Shown piece by piece: positions 7,005-15,031 of a stretch of 47,991 nt of DNA. The notes under the pieces are model-generated. The model was not told where the DNA came from, made no database searches, and was given only the letters and a program-made list of their open reading frames with translations. The DNA is from Phycisphaerae bacterium (GTDB lineage Bacteria > Planctomycetota > Phycisphaerae > Sedimentisphaerales > Anaerobacaceae). The DNA lies in the NCBI GenBank assembly GCA_030601845.1, contig JAUWAY010000018.1, positions 1 through 47,991 of the forward strand, in the 5' to 3' direction. The translations under genes were made by a program, and so were the position numbers. Numbering within the stretch: position 1 is the stretch's first letter; every line of letters starts with the position of its first letter.

Positions 7005-8093
7005 TTATAGGAATTTTTCGCCGGTGTGCTGCTTTATCAATTCGAGCAGCTCCTTCAGCCGGTGTGTCTGGTCGATGTTACAAACGAGGGTAGCATCTGG
7101 GCTGTGAGCTACGACTATGTCTCTGAGACCGATGGCGGCGATTAGATGGCCGTGGTCTTCGGTAACAACGATGCTATCTTTGCAGTTTAGAAGCTCGCTC
7201 TGGGCTGCTACGACGATATTGTTGTTCTCGTCAGAGGTGATAATGTCGGCGAGTGCGGCGAATGAGCCCATATCGAGCCAACGACAATCGAGCTTTATGG
7301 CATAAACGTTTTCGGCCTTTTCCATAACGGCATAGTCGATGCTGATTTTGGGTAGCTTTACGAACCACTCCTGTAGTGTTTTCTGTTGATTTGGGCTGTC
7401 CCAGTCGGCCTGGATTTTGCGGAGTGGTTCGGAGGCTTCGGTGAGGAACTTTTCCAAATTGGCCAGGATTGTCTTAGCCTTCCAGACGAACATTCCGGAG
7501 TTCCAAAAGTATTGGCCGGTATCGAGATATTGGATTGCGGTTTTTTCGTCCGGTTTTTCCTTGAATGCCTGGACGGAATAGATTGTGTTTTTGCAATTGG
7601 GGCATTTTTGTGCAGCGGTACAGTTTATATAACCGAGCTGGGTGCTCGGGAAGGTTGGGTGGATACCGAAAGTAATCATATCGTCAGGGTTGTTATTGAC
7701 AAAGGTCAGTGCGTCTTTGATGGCCTGCTGGAGTACCTCGGCCGGCTCTATGAGCTGGTCTGCGGTTACGACGGCCATTGTGGCATCGGGGTCATATTTT
7801 GTGAGGACGGAAGCTGCGAGCCCGATGGGCCCGGTGGTATCCCGGACGGCAGGCTCTGCGATGACGTTGTCAAATGGCACTTCGGGGAGATTTTCTCTTA
7901 CGAGGTCTGCGTAGCCGGCGTTTGTGAGAACAATTATGTTTCTTCGGTCAAATATTGGTAAGAGGCGGTCAAAACAGCAGCGGAGTAGGGTTTGGCCCTG
8001 GAGAAGTTTTAAGACCTGCTTTGGTCGTTTTTTTCTGCTGAGGGGCCACAGCCGCTTTCCTGTTCCGCCTGCCATTACGACTGCGTAGTCCAT
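7005..8093 (-). CDS. manC: Mannose-1-phosphate guanylyltransferase
   Basis: Makes GDP-mannose from mannose-1-phosphate and GTP in the cytoplasm. It has 362 residues, the length of a single-domain enzyme without the C-terminal phosphomannose isomerase half. The N-terminal nucleotide-binding signature MAGGTGKRLWPLSR is at 7-20, followed by RPKQ. A central VVTADQ motif, FKEKPD and NSGMFVWKA agree with the nucleotidyltransferase fold and sugar-phosphate site. AAAGGA precedes ATG 8093. It follows the AEC permease by 12 bp, and pgi lies upstream, so a pgi-permease-manC transcript is likely and links central hexose phosphate to GDP-mannose for glycans. Other guanylyltransferases of this fold exist, but the signature sequence is strong. 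Confidence 0.92.
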   Translation of the reverse strand: MDYAVVMAGGTGKRLWPLSRKKRPKQVLKLLQGQTLLRCCFDRLLPIFDRRNIIVLTNAGYADLVRENLPEVPFDNVIAEPAVRDTTGPIGLAASVLTKYDPDATMAVVTADQLIEPAEVLQQAIKDALTFVNNNPDDMITFGIHPTFPSTQLGYINCTAAQKCPNCKNTIYSVQAFKEKPDEKTAIQYLDTGQYFWNSGMFVWKAKTILANLEKFLTEASEPLRKIQADWDSPNQQKTLQEWFVKLPKISIDYAVMEKAENVYAIKLDCRWLDMGSFAALADIITSDENNNIVVAAQSELLNCKDSIVVTEDHGHLIAAIGLRDIVVAHSPDATLVCNIDQTHRLKELLELIKQHTGEKFL

Positions 8094-8105
8094 TGCGGTG
8101 TCCTT

Positions 8106-9113
8106 TCAAGCGAAGAGAAGAAATAGCACAGGCACAACGAGCACCACAAAAGCAGCCGTGGTGACCACCCAAAGTGCGCTGGCTAACGGGCCGTCTAAAT
8201 CAAAAACGTTACTCAATGTTACCATAAAAATGGCACTGGGAGTAACTGACAGAACTATTATTACATTTTGCACCAGCGAGGTCAAGTTTCGCCCGCTTAT
8301 TTTCAGCAGCCAAATGAGCAAAAGAGCGACAGCCGGCGTCAGGACAAATTTTACCGCAGCGAGCGGAAAATACAAGTTTATATAGTTTTTGAGGCGGGCC
8401 AAGTTTACCTGCAGGCCAATTGCGAAAAACGACAGACCGGAGGCGACGTAAACAAGGATGTCAACAATATGTGATTTTGCCACGAAATCGGGGGTTTTGA
8501 CGTTGGTTAAATTCAGGGTCAGTGCTGTTATTACGGCGGGGAGCGCAAGAAAACGAAAATCCAATATTTTTTTGAGGTTGAGTTTAGCGTTGGAGTCCTT
8601 TATTCGAAGTTGGTGGATTTTTAGTATAGGTAAAAAGACAAGATAGAGAGTGGGCAGCCAAAGCAGCAGGTAAATGTTTGCCAGGCCAAGGCCCTCGGCG
8701 CCAAATAAGGCGTAACAAATGAATGCCCCCCCTGTGTATCCGAGGTTGCTGAGTGCGGCTGCGAGGATGAGTGTCAGGCGGCTGCTTCGGTCGAGCTTGA
8801 GAAAGGAAAAAAGCCCTGCTGAGAGAGCAGTGACAGTCAACATTAAAACGGCGCCGACTATCGGCAGCCAAATTAGCTGTCTGCTTAACTGCAATCGCCA
8901 GATAACCAATAGTGCGATGAGCCAATTGAAGCCGACCAAGACAACGGTCATTATCGTTTTTGCCAGGCGTTTTGGTTCCTGGAATTGAGTGCTTGCCAGA
9001 TAGCCCGACAGCAGTCCGACAACCAACACTGCTACCATACTTGCGAGTCGAAAGCGGGCAATATCGTGGGCAGACAAAGTTGCTAAACAATCAGAAGCAA
9101 TCGAGTGCATCAA
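8106..9113 (-). CDS. AEC (auxin efflux carrier-like) family permease
   Basis: An inner-membrane transporter of 335 residues with about nine or ten hydrophobic segments in two halves separated by a short charged loop (HQLRIKDSNAKLNLKK, near the middle). Conserved traits include the glycine/asparagine-rich LSNLGYTGGAF before a helix break and a similar C-terminal repeat with LSVTPSAIFMVTL. AEC proteins export small organic anions; the substrate here is not known. Its ATG overlaps the pgi stop codon by 4 bp (ATGA), so translation is probably coupled. The link to sugar phosphates is positional only. A sodium-dependent anion carrier of the BART superfamily is the alternative. Confidence 0.75.
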   Translation of the reverse strand: MMHSIASDCLATLSAHDIARFRLASMVAVLVVGLLSGYLASTQFQEPKRLAKTIMTVVLVGFNWLIALLVIWRLQLSRQLIWLPIVGAVLMLTVTALSAGLFSFLKLDRSSRLTLILAAALSNLGYTGGAFICYALFGAEGLGLANIYLLLWLPTLYLVFLPILKIHQLRIKDSNAKLNLKKILDFRFLALPAVITALTLNLTNVKTPDFVAKSHIVDILVYVASGLSFFAIGLQVNLARLKNYINLYFPLAAVKFVLTPAVALLLIWLLKISGRNLTSLVQNVIIVLSVTPSAIFMVTLSNVFDLDGPLASALWVVTTAAFVVLVVPVLFLLFA

Positions 9114-10567
9114 ACCAGGAAATCTCCGTCAATTTTGGTGAGAGATTTGATTTGCTGTGCTAATTTTCCGTAGCCGGGCCTGCCCATAAGGGCAAAGGTG
9201 GCTTTTTTACCCAGCTCGACTGCGGGCTGGTCGTAAGGGTTGATACCGAACAAGGCGGCGACAAAAGAAGTTGTTACCTCAAAGAGATAAATGAACTGGC
9301 CAACGGTGTAAGCGTTTACCTCATCGAAAAGAACCGTAAGACAAGGGTGTTTTGTAAGGTAGGGCTGTTCTGTTGAGCCGGGGTCTTTGTTCTGCAGGAG
9401 TGCGTATTCGGTGGCTTTCTTTTCGCTGTTAAGCAGTGTGCTCAGGTCTTTGCCTGCAAGGAATTCGAGTTCTGGGGCACAATCGGGAGCCGGGCCAATT
9501 TTGAGGTCTCTGTCGAAATTGCTGACCTGCAGGAAAGTGAAGAGTTTATCGTTAGGTCCTTCACGATATAACTGCACCTGGCTGTGCTGGTCGGTGGTGC
9601 CGAGCGCTTTGACGGGTGTTGGGCCGATGTGAACTTCGTTGCCTTCCCGGTCTTCTGCTTTTCCGAGACTTTCGGCCCAAAGTTGCCTGTACCAATCAGC
9701 CAAATCCTTGAGGGCGTAGCTATATGGCATCATAACCGAGATTTTTTTGCCGTGATTATAATAGTGGTAGTTAATTGCAGCGTTTATTGCAGCGGGGTTT
9801 TTGTTGAAATCTTCGCAGCTAACCCTGGCGTCCATATCACGAGCGCCTTTGAGGAGTGAATCGATATCAACTCCACACATAGCGGCACTGAACAGGCCAA
9901 CTGCACTTAAGACGCTAAATCTGCCACCTACACACTGTGGAATTTCAAGGCAGTGCAGGTTTTCTTCTTTTGAGATTGTGCGAAGAGTACCCTCTTTTAC
10001 ATCAGTGGTTACGATTATGCGGTCTTTATAGCCTTCGAGGCCGAACTTTCTCAATAGTAACTGGCGGATAATCATAAATTGACTTATGGTCTCTGCGGTC
10101 TGGCCTAATTTGCTGATGACGTTGAAAATAGTTTTGTCGAGCTTGTCGTCAACCCAATCGAGGAATGAACCAAGCTGGTTGGGGTCGATATTGTCGAAAA
10201 CAAAGAGACGTGGGCCGATTCGGCTTTTGTCGTCTATGTTATGCATATAGGGCTTGAGTGCGGTTTGTAAAGCGATGTTGCCGAGGGCTGAGCCGCCAAT
10301 ACCAAGCACAACGAGATTTTCACACCGGGATTTTAGCTCTGCCACCAGATCTTTGATTTGCTTAGCTGTTTCGGTATCGTGAGGCAATTTTCTATAAGCT
10401 TCCTCCTTCATCTTTAGCTCTGGATTCGACCTCATCTCCTGGAGTTTTTCGGGAAGCTTCTCCAGCTGTTCGTCTAATTGTTTCTTTGTAATGCCGTGCT
10501 CGGCGCCTATAACATCTGCCATAACATTTTTGTAGTAAAGATTGATTTGCGATTGTGACACTGGCAT
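9110..10567 (-). CDS. pgi: Glucose-6-phosphate isomerase
   Basis: Interconverts glucose-6-phosphate and fructose-6-phosphate in the cytoplasm. The 485-residue protein carries the phosphosugar-binding VVLGIGGSALGN motif, the GRFSVLSAVGLF segment with the catalytic-region glycine/serine cluster, and the PGI signature LGTTDQHSQVQLYREG, followed by a C-terminal helical part ending in KSLTKIDGDFLV. The length matches the shorter bacterial form rather than the ~550-residue enterobacterial form. AAAGGA lies five bases before ATG 10567. It heads an apparent operon with the AEC permease (4-bp overlap) and manC. Confidence 0.95.
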   Translation of the reverse strand: MPVSQSQINLYYKNVMADVIGAEHGITKKQLDEQLEKLPEKLQEMRSNPELKMKEEAYRKLPHDTETAKQIKDLVAELKSRCENLVVLGIGGSALGNIALQTALKPYMHNIDDKSRIGPRLFVFDNIDPNQLGSFLDWVDDKLDKTIFNVISKLGQTAETISQFMIIRQLLLRKFGLEGYKDRIIVTTDVKEGTLRTISKEENLHCLEIPQCVGGRFSVLSAVGLFSAAMCGVDIDSLLKGARDMDARVSCEDFNKNPAAINAAINYHYYNHGKKISVMMPYSYALKDLADWYRQLWAESLGKAEDREGNEVHIGPTPVKALGTTDQHSQVQLYREGPNDKLFTFLQVSNFDRDLKIGPAPDCAPELEFLAGKDLSTLLNSEKKATEYALLQNKDPGSTEQPYLTKHPCLTVLFDEVNAYTVGQFIYLFEVTTSFVAALFGINPYDQPAVELGKKATFALMGRPGYGKLAQQIKSLTKIDGDFLV

Positions 10568-10645
10568 ATTCCTTTCGCATTAGTTATTAGGACTTCTTCA
10601 AAATAAGCAAATTTATGCTCGTGAGTTACGTGGCTGACACAGCCA

Positions 10646-12049
10646 TCAGTGGGACTGATGGTCCTTGAATGCTTTTTCTTTATCGAGCCAGCCGCCCGTT
10701 ATATTCTCGGTGTGCGATTGCTTTGCGTAGGCCTGCATTGTTGTTAGGACGTCCGGATGCTCGGCTGCTATATTGTTCTGTTCGCCGATATCTTTGCTCA
10801 GGTCGTAGAGTTCAAATGGTTTGTCCTTGCCCGGCTGTATGGCCTTGAAGTTGCCCATACGCACGGCTGTCTGCTTACCGTACTCCCAGTATAGGAATTT
10901 GTGCTGCCTTTGCCTGCGACCAACGATGTCTTCGCCCAAGAGTGTCGGAACGATTGAAATACCATCGATATTCTCTGGGGGTTTGACCTGAGCCAGTTCA
11001 GCGAGGGTCGGGAAACAATCGGGAAAATACCAGAGGTGATGATTGACTGTTCCTGGTTTGATTTTTCCTGGCCAGCGGACAATCATCGGTATGCGAAGGC
11101 CGCCTTCATAGAGATTTCCCTTTTCTCCTTTAAAAAGTCCGTTGGGCTCGAAGAAGTTTCCAAAGTAACGTTTTCCGCCGTTGTCGCCGCAGACAAAGAC
11201 AATTGTATTGTTATCGAGGTTGACTTCTTTGAGCAGGGCGAAAATTTGTCCGATTTGCCGGTCAATCATTTTGACCATAGCGGCGTAGGCCTTTGCATCG
11301 TCGGGCCTATTGTAGTCGGGTTTCCAGGGTTTGTCCTTGAATTGCCGCCAGGCGGGGTCGTCTTGCGGGATAGCCCATCGGCCGTGGGGTGGGGTCCAGG
11401 CACAATAACAGAAGAATGGTCTATCCTTGTTCTCTCGAATGAACTTTATTGACTCGTCGAAAATCAGATATTGTGCGTATTGCTTTCCCTTGTAGAAATC
11501 TCCGGTGTTGCCTTGGAGAGGTACTTTCTCGCTGTTTCGCAAGAGATAGTTAGGATAATACGAGTGAGCGTGGACCTGGTGATAATAACCGTAAAAGATG
11601 TCGAAGCCATGCTTTTCAGGTACTCCGGTGGTGCCGCGGTCGCCGCAGCCCCATTTGCCGAATCCACCGGTGGCATAGCCGGCCTTTTTGAGGACATCGG
11701 CAACGGTCACATCGTCTGCGCGGAGCGGAACGCCGCCGGGGTTTGTTCGGACGGTTGTGTGTCCTGTGTGCCGGCCTGTCATTAATACACTGCGGGTTGG
11801 GGCAGAGACCGGGGCACCAGCCAAGGCCTGAGTGAAGCGCATACCTTCGGCAGCCATCTTATCGATATTTGGGGTCTTGAGATATTTATTGCCCATACAG
11901 GACAATTCGAAGTAGCCAAGCTCATCCAGCATAATATAGATGATATTGGGTTTGTTTTTTGCGACCGTGGTCGGTGTGAGGGCACAGCCCGGTGCTGCCA
12001 GCGAAGCGGCGGCCAGGCCTGCGGTTTTTAGAAAATGACGACGGTTCAT
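10646..12049 (-). CDS. Sulfatase (S1 family), Ser-type, Tat-exported
   Basis: A sulfate-ester hydrolase of 467 residues. The N-terminus MNRRHFLKTAGLAAASLAAPG is a Tat signal with possible lipoprotein cysteine at 22. The metal-site segment is MLDELGYF, with Asp-Glu where most S1 enzymes have Asp-Asp or Asp-Gln. The active-site signature is SAPTR at 82-86: the residue converted to formylglycine is serine (Ser82), not cysteine, so this enzyme needs a radical-SAM maturase (anSME type); none is in the window. GEKGNLYEGGLR and the C-terminal region resemble arylsulfatase A/GalNAc-6-sulfatase relatives. AAAGG precedes the start. It is the last gene of the sulfatase/xylanase run. The substrate cannot be told from sequence. 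Confidence 0.93.
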   Translation of the reverse strand: MNRRHFLKTAGLAAASLAAPGCALTPTTVAKNKPNIIYIMLDELGYFELSCMGNKYLKTPNIDKMAAEGMRFTQALAGAPVSAPTRSVLMTGRHTGHTTVRTNPGGVPLRADDVTVADVLKKAGYATGGFGKWGCGDRGTTGVPEKHGFDIFYGYYHQVHAHSYYPNYLLRNSEKVPLQGNTGDFYKGKQYAQYLIFDESIKFIRENKDRPFFCYCAWTPPHGRWAIPQDDPAWRQFKDKPWKPDYNRPDDAKAYAAMVKMIDRQIGQIFALLKEVNLDNNTIVFVCGDNGGKRYFGNFFEPNGLFKGEKGNLYEGGLRIPMIVRWPGKIKPGTVNHHLWYFPDCFPTLAELAQVKPPENIDGISIVPTLLGEDIVGRRQRQHKFLYWEYGKQTAVRMGNFKAIQPGKDKPFELYDLSKDIGEQNNIAAEHPDVLTTMQAYAKQSHTENITGGWLDKEKAFKDHQSH

Positions 12050-12127
12050 AAAATTTGCCTTTCATAAAAATTTCAATCTTTCCGTTATTTGAATCCCGCA
12101 ATAGTTTAACTTCTTAAACATTTTTAA

Positions 12128-13489
12128 TCAACTCAAACGCAGCTGTATCGGTTTCTTTGTGGTCTTATCGAACGAGAAGACGCCGGTCAGTTTGCGGCTG
12201 TCAGTTTGTGCGGTGACTTTGTATTGGCCGAAGAAACCGCGGAAGCGTGCCTGGCCGGCAGTTTGCAACGTTGTTTTGGTTTGCGTCCACCACTTGCCTT
12301 TGATGAGTTGCTGCAATTGTTCGTAAGCGGGCTTGGGTGTCAAGTCGGCCCGCAGGAGCCCTGCAGGCGCTTGCTGCCAGGCCCCCTGGTCGGTGAGGTC
12401 CCACCATGTGATGGCCTCGACAGCCGGGTGGGAGAAAAGGAGTCGGTAAAAGTCGGCTACCTGCTGTGCCTGGCGTTTTTCTCCCTCTGGTGTGGTAAAC
12501 CAGCCCTGCATTGTTCGGGGGCCGGAGACAATTGTCGTCTCGGTGAAATGCAGTGGCTTGCCGAATTTCGCGAACCGCTGACAAACATCCCAGGTTTTGT
12601 CGGCTGGCCAGCAGCCGCCGTGCATATGCGACTGGATGCCGATGACGTCGTAAAGGGGTTGTCCGGTTTCGTCGACGAGCCCCGCCCCTCCGAGGGGCTG
12701 GACGAGCTGGGAAATCACCTTCTCGGCATAAGATGGGTCGGTTCGATAGTCGTTGATGACCAGCGTGGCGTTTGGGTTGGCCCGGCGTGCTGTCTTGAAC
12801 GCCTCGCGGACGTAAGCGGCGACGCCCATTTTGCGGATTGCCTCGGTCAGCTTGGGCGCATTGGCTTTGGCCTTAGGTCGGTCGTAATGTGTTGCCTCGT
12901 TGACGACGTCCCAGATGTCGATGTTGTTTTTGAATCGTTGGACACAACGGCGGATGCGGTTAAACTGGGCCTGCATTGCGGCGGCGGGGTCGTCGGGCAG
13001 CCACTTTGGCTCGCCCCAGTTCCAGGCGAGGGGATGGCCCTTGGTCGTTACATTGTGGGCCTTGCACCAGTGGACGAGCTCTTCGGTGCGAGCATCGTCC
13101 GGTTTGCCTCGCTGTGACTCGTAACTCCACCAGTAGAAAGGCAGTGTAGCGTAGTTCAGCAGTGCGGCGAATTGCTTCTGGTAGGCAGCATTGTCCTGTG
13201 GTGTTCTGCAGCGGCTTAGCTTGAAGATGTTGCATCCGAAGAGGAACTTGTGGCGGGTCTGGGTGATAGTGGCGGTCAGGCCGGCGTTGAGCGGTTTGTC
13301 ATCCGGTCCGAGAAGTCGCAACACGGCATCGGCTTTGCGGTGCTTTTCAATGCGGTCATCAGCGTCGGCGAGGATCCGGTCCGCAGTTTTCGGCGCCGGG
13401 CCTCGCTGCTGTGCAGCAAGCAGAGAGGCGGGCATTAGCAGTGACGCTGCACCCAGGCCCGTGGTTTTTAAGAAGTCACGGCGTTTCAT
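12128..13489 (-). CDS. GH10 endo-1,4-beta-xylanase, Tat-exported
   Basis: Cleaves beta-1,4-xylan backbones with a retaining mechanism. The protein has 453 residues. A Tat signal MKRRDFLKTTGLGAASLL is followed by a linker and small beta-rich segment (about 50-90). The GH10 barrel then shows KGHPLAWNW, acid/base Glu198 in WDVVNEA, NDYRT, and nucleophile Glu317 in HFTET, ending with TWWDLTD. The last ~50 residues form a small beta-rich extension. An in-phase heptad array abuts the start codon and no Shine-Dalgarno site is seen. It lies between sulfatase genes on the same strand, so a sulfated xylan or mixed polysaccharide is a reasonable but unproven target. Confidence 0.94.
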   Translation of the reverse strand: MKRRDFLKTTGLGAASLLMPASLLAAQQRGPAPKTADRILADADDRIEKHRKADAVLRLLGPDDKPLNAGLTATITQTRHKFLFGCNIFKLSRCRTPQDNAAYQKQFAALLNYATLPFYWWSYESQRGKPDDARTEELVHWCKAHNVTTKGHPLAWNWGEPKWLPDDPAAAMQAQFNRIRRCVQRFKNNIDIWDVVNEATHYDRPKAKANAPKLTEAIRKMGVAAYVREAFKTARRANPNATLVINDYRTDPSYAEKVISQLVQPLGGAGLVDETGQPLYDVIGIQSHMHGGCWPADKTWDVCQRFAKFGKPLHFTETTIVSGPRTMQGWFTTPEGEKRQAQQVADFYRLLFSHPAVEAITWWDLTDQGAWQQAPAGLLRADLTPKPAYEQLQQLIKGKWWTQTKTTLQTAGQARFRGFFGQYKVTAQTDSRKLTGVFSFDKTTKKPIQLRLS

Positions 13490-13495
13490 AATTTT

Positions 13496-13545
13496 CTCGA
13501 TGCTTGATGCTTGATTCTCGATACTTGATTTTCGATACTCAATAT
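13496..13545. repeat. Heptanucleotide-period array
   Basis: Seven in-phase units: CTCGATG, CTTGATG, CTTGATT, CTCGATA and variants. It fills the spacer between the second sulfatase gene and the GH10 gene and ends six bases before the GH10 start codon on the minus strand. Confidence 0.75.
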
Positions 13546-13548
13546 ATC

Positions 13549-15006
13549 TTACTTAGAATAGGGTGCGGTTCCGGACTCATCGACGCGATGGCCCCACTTT
13601 TTTATGTAGTCCCAACCAGAGAGAAACTCGTCATTAGTGTCTTTGAGCTTTTGGGATAAAATGCTCTCCAGTCTTTTCTGTAATTCGCTGTGCTCCGGCT
13701 TATTGCAAAGGTTATTCATCTGGTACGGGTCACGTTTGTTATCGTAAAGCAGCCAGGGGCCGTTCAGGTCGCGTACATAGGTATATTGTCGAGTGCGTAT
13801 GCCGCGATATTCCCTGCCGCCACGCGTTCTTTTCCATTGGCCAAACGGTGACGGGCAGGTAATCAGGACGGCATCGCTGCTCGGTTTATCAGTTCCTCTC
13901 AAAACGCCGGAGAAATCGGTTCCTTCTACCGTATCGGGTATATCGATACCGCTTAAACCCAGCAAGGTGGGCATAATATCAGGGGCGCTGATTGGCATAT
14001 CGATTGTTCCGGCTGCGGTGCCGAGTGCCGCGGGATAGCGCAACAGGAACGGCACGCGAATGGACTCGTCCCAGGGTCTCTGCTTTTTTTGCTCGCCCTG
14101 CGAATAAAGCATATCACCGTGGTCTGAAGTGAAGACAAAAATCGTGTCGTTTTCCAGGCGGTATTGCTTGAGGGTTTGCAGGAGCTCTCCAATACAGTCA
14201 TCGAGGGCAGCGATGTGGGCGTAGTAGCCGGCAAGGTCCTGCCGGGCTTTATCTTCCATTTCTTCGGGGACGTTGGGGCGCAGCTGTATCTTATCTTTGT
14301 TGAACAGGGTTTTGTACTTCACAGGTGCGGTTTGATAGGGCGAATGGGGCGGGCCCCAGGAAAGAAAAAGGGCAAAAGGATTGCCGTCGGCGTGCTCGCG
14401 AATGTAGTTGCAGGCCTCGGTGGTCTGGGCGATGGCGTCATAGCCATCCCATTTGAGCTGAACGTTGTCATCGGCGTAGTAGAAGGAGTTATTGTAGTTA
14501 TGCGTGGCATCGAGCACTTTCCAGAACTTGAAGCCCTGGCGTCTGTCTCCGGGGATGAAGGAGCTTCTGTGAGGACCGTCTAAATGCCATTTGCCGATAA
14601 GTCCTGTTTCGTAGCCGGCCTGGTTGTATGCCTGCGCGAAGGAGACGGCGTCGTTGCTCAGGGGCACGTCGTTTAGAAAGACGCCGTGAGTGAGAGGGTA
14701 TTGTCCGGTCATCAAGCTGGCACGGTATGGGCTGCAGACGGGACAGCCGGATACTGCGTTGGTTAAGTTGATGCTTTCTGTGGCGAGCTTATCGAGGTTT
14801 GGGGTCCTGGCGTTCGGGTCGCCTGCGTAGCCGGTGGCCTGGGCTCTCCATTGGTCTGCGAAGATATAGAGAAGATTTGGTTTTTTGTCAGCAGGCAAGG
14901 TGCTTAAACGTTTAGCCAGGGTAACGTTCCGGCCCAGAACAATGGAAGCAGCGCCAATTGCCGCGGTTTGCAAAAACCGTCTTCTTTCAATGTTATCTTG
15001 TTTCAT
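13549..15006 (-). CDS. Sulfatase (S1 family), Cys-type, Tat-exported
   Basis: Sulfate-ester hydrolase of 485 residues. The start is taken at ATG 15006 because it begins the Tat signal (MKQDNIERRRFLQTAAIGAA); longer forms would run back into the preceding sulfatase gene. Metal-binding Asp-Gln in IFADQWRA is near 51, TPNLD near 68-72, and the formylglycine signature is CSPYR with Cys91. KWHLDG near the active site and FTSDHGDM in the C-terminal half are typical of choline/iduronate-sulfatase-like S1 members. AAGG precedes the start. It is 25 bp downstream of the next sulfatase and belongs to the same transcript. Substrate unknown. Confidence 0.94.
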   Translation of the reverse strand: MKQDNIERRRFLQTAAIGAASIVLGRNVTLAKRLSTLPADKKPNLLYIFADQWRAQATGYAGDPNARTPNLDKLATESINLTNAVSGCPVCSPYRASLMTGQYPLTHGVFLNDVPLSNDAVSFAQAYNQAGYETGLIGKWHLDGPHRSSFIPGDRRQGFKFWKVLDATHNYNNSFYYADDNVQLKWDGYDAIAQTTEACNYIREHADGNPFALFLSWGPPHSPYQTAPVKYKTLFNKDKIQLRPNVPEEMEDKARQDLAGYYAHIAALDDCIGELLQTLKQYRLENDTIFVFTSDHGDMLYSQGEQKKQRPWDESIRVPFLLRYPAALGTAAGTIDMPISAPDIMPTLLGLSGIDIPDTVEGTDFSGVLRGTDKPSSDAVLITCPSPFGQWKRTRGGREYRGIRTRQYTYVRDLNGPWLLYDNKRDPYQMNNLCNKPEHSELQKRLESILSQKLKDTNDEFLSGWDYIKKWGHRVDESGTAPYSK

Positions 15007-15031
15007 AAAAGTTATCGCCTTACAATATCCG

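Noticed and set aside
12206..13117. Long plus-strand open frame opposite the GH10 gene
   Set aside because: It is the antisense shadow of a gene with clear GH10 catalytic motifs and has no recognisable protein family or ribosome binding site.
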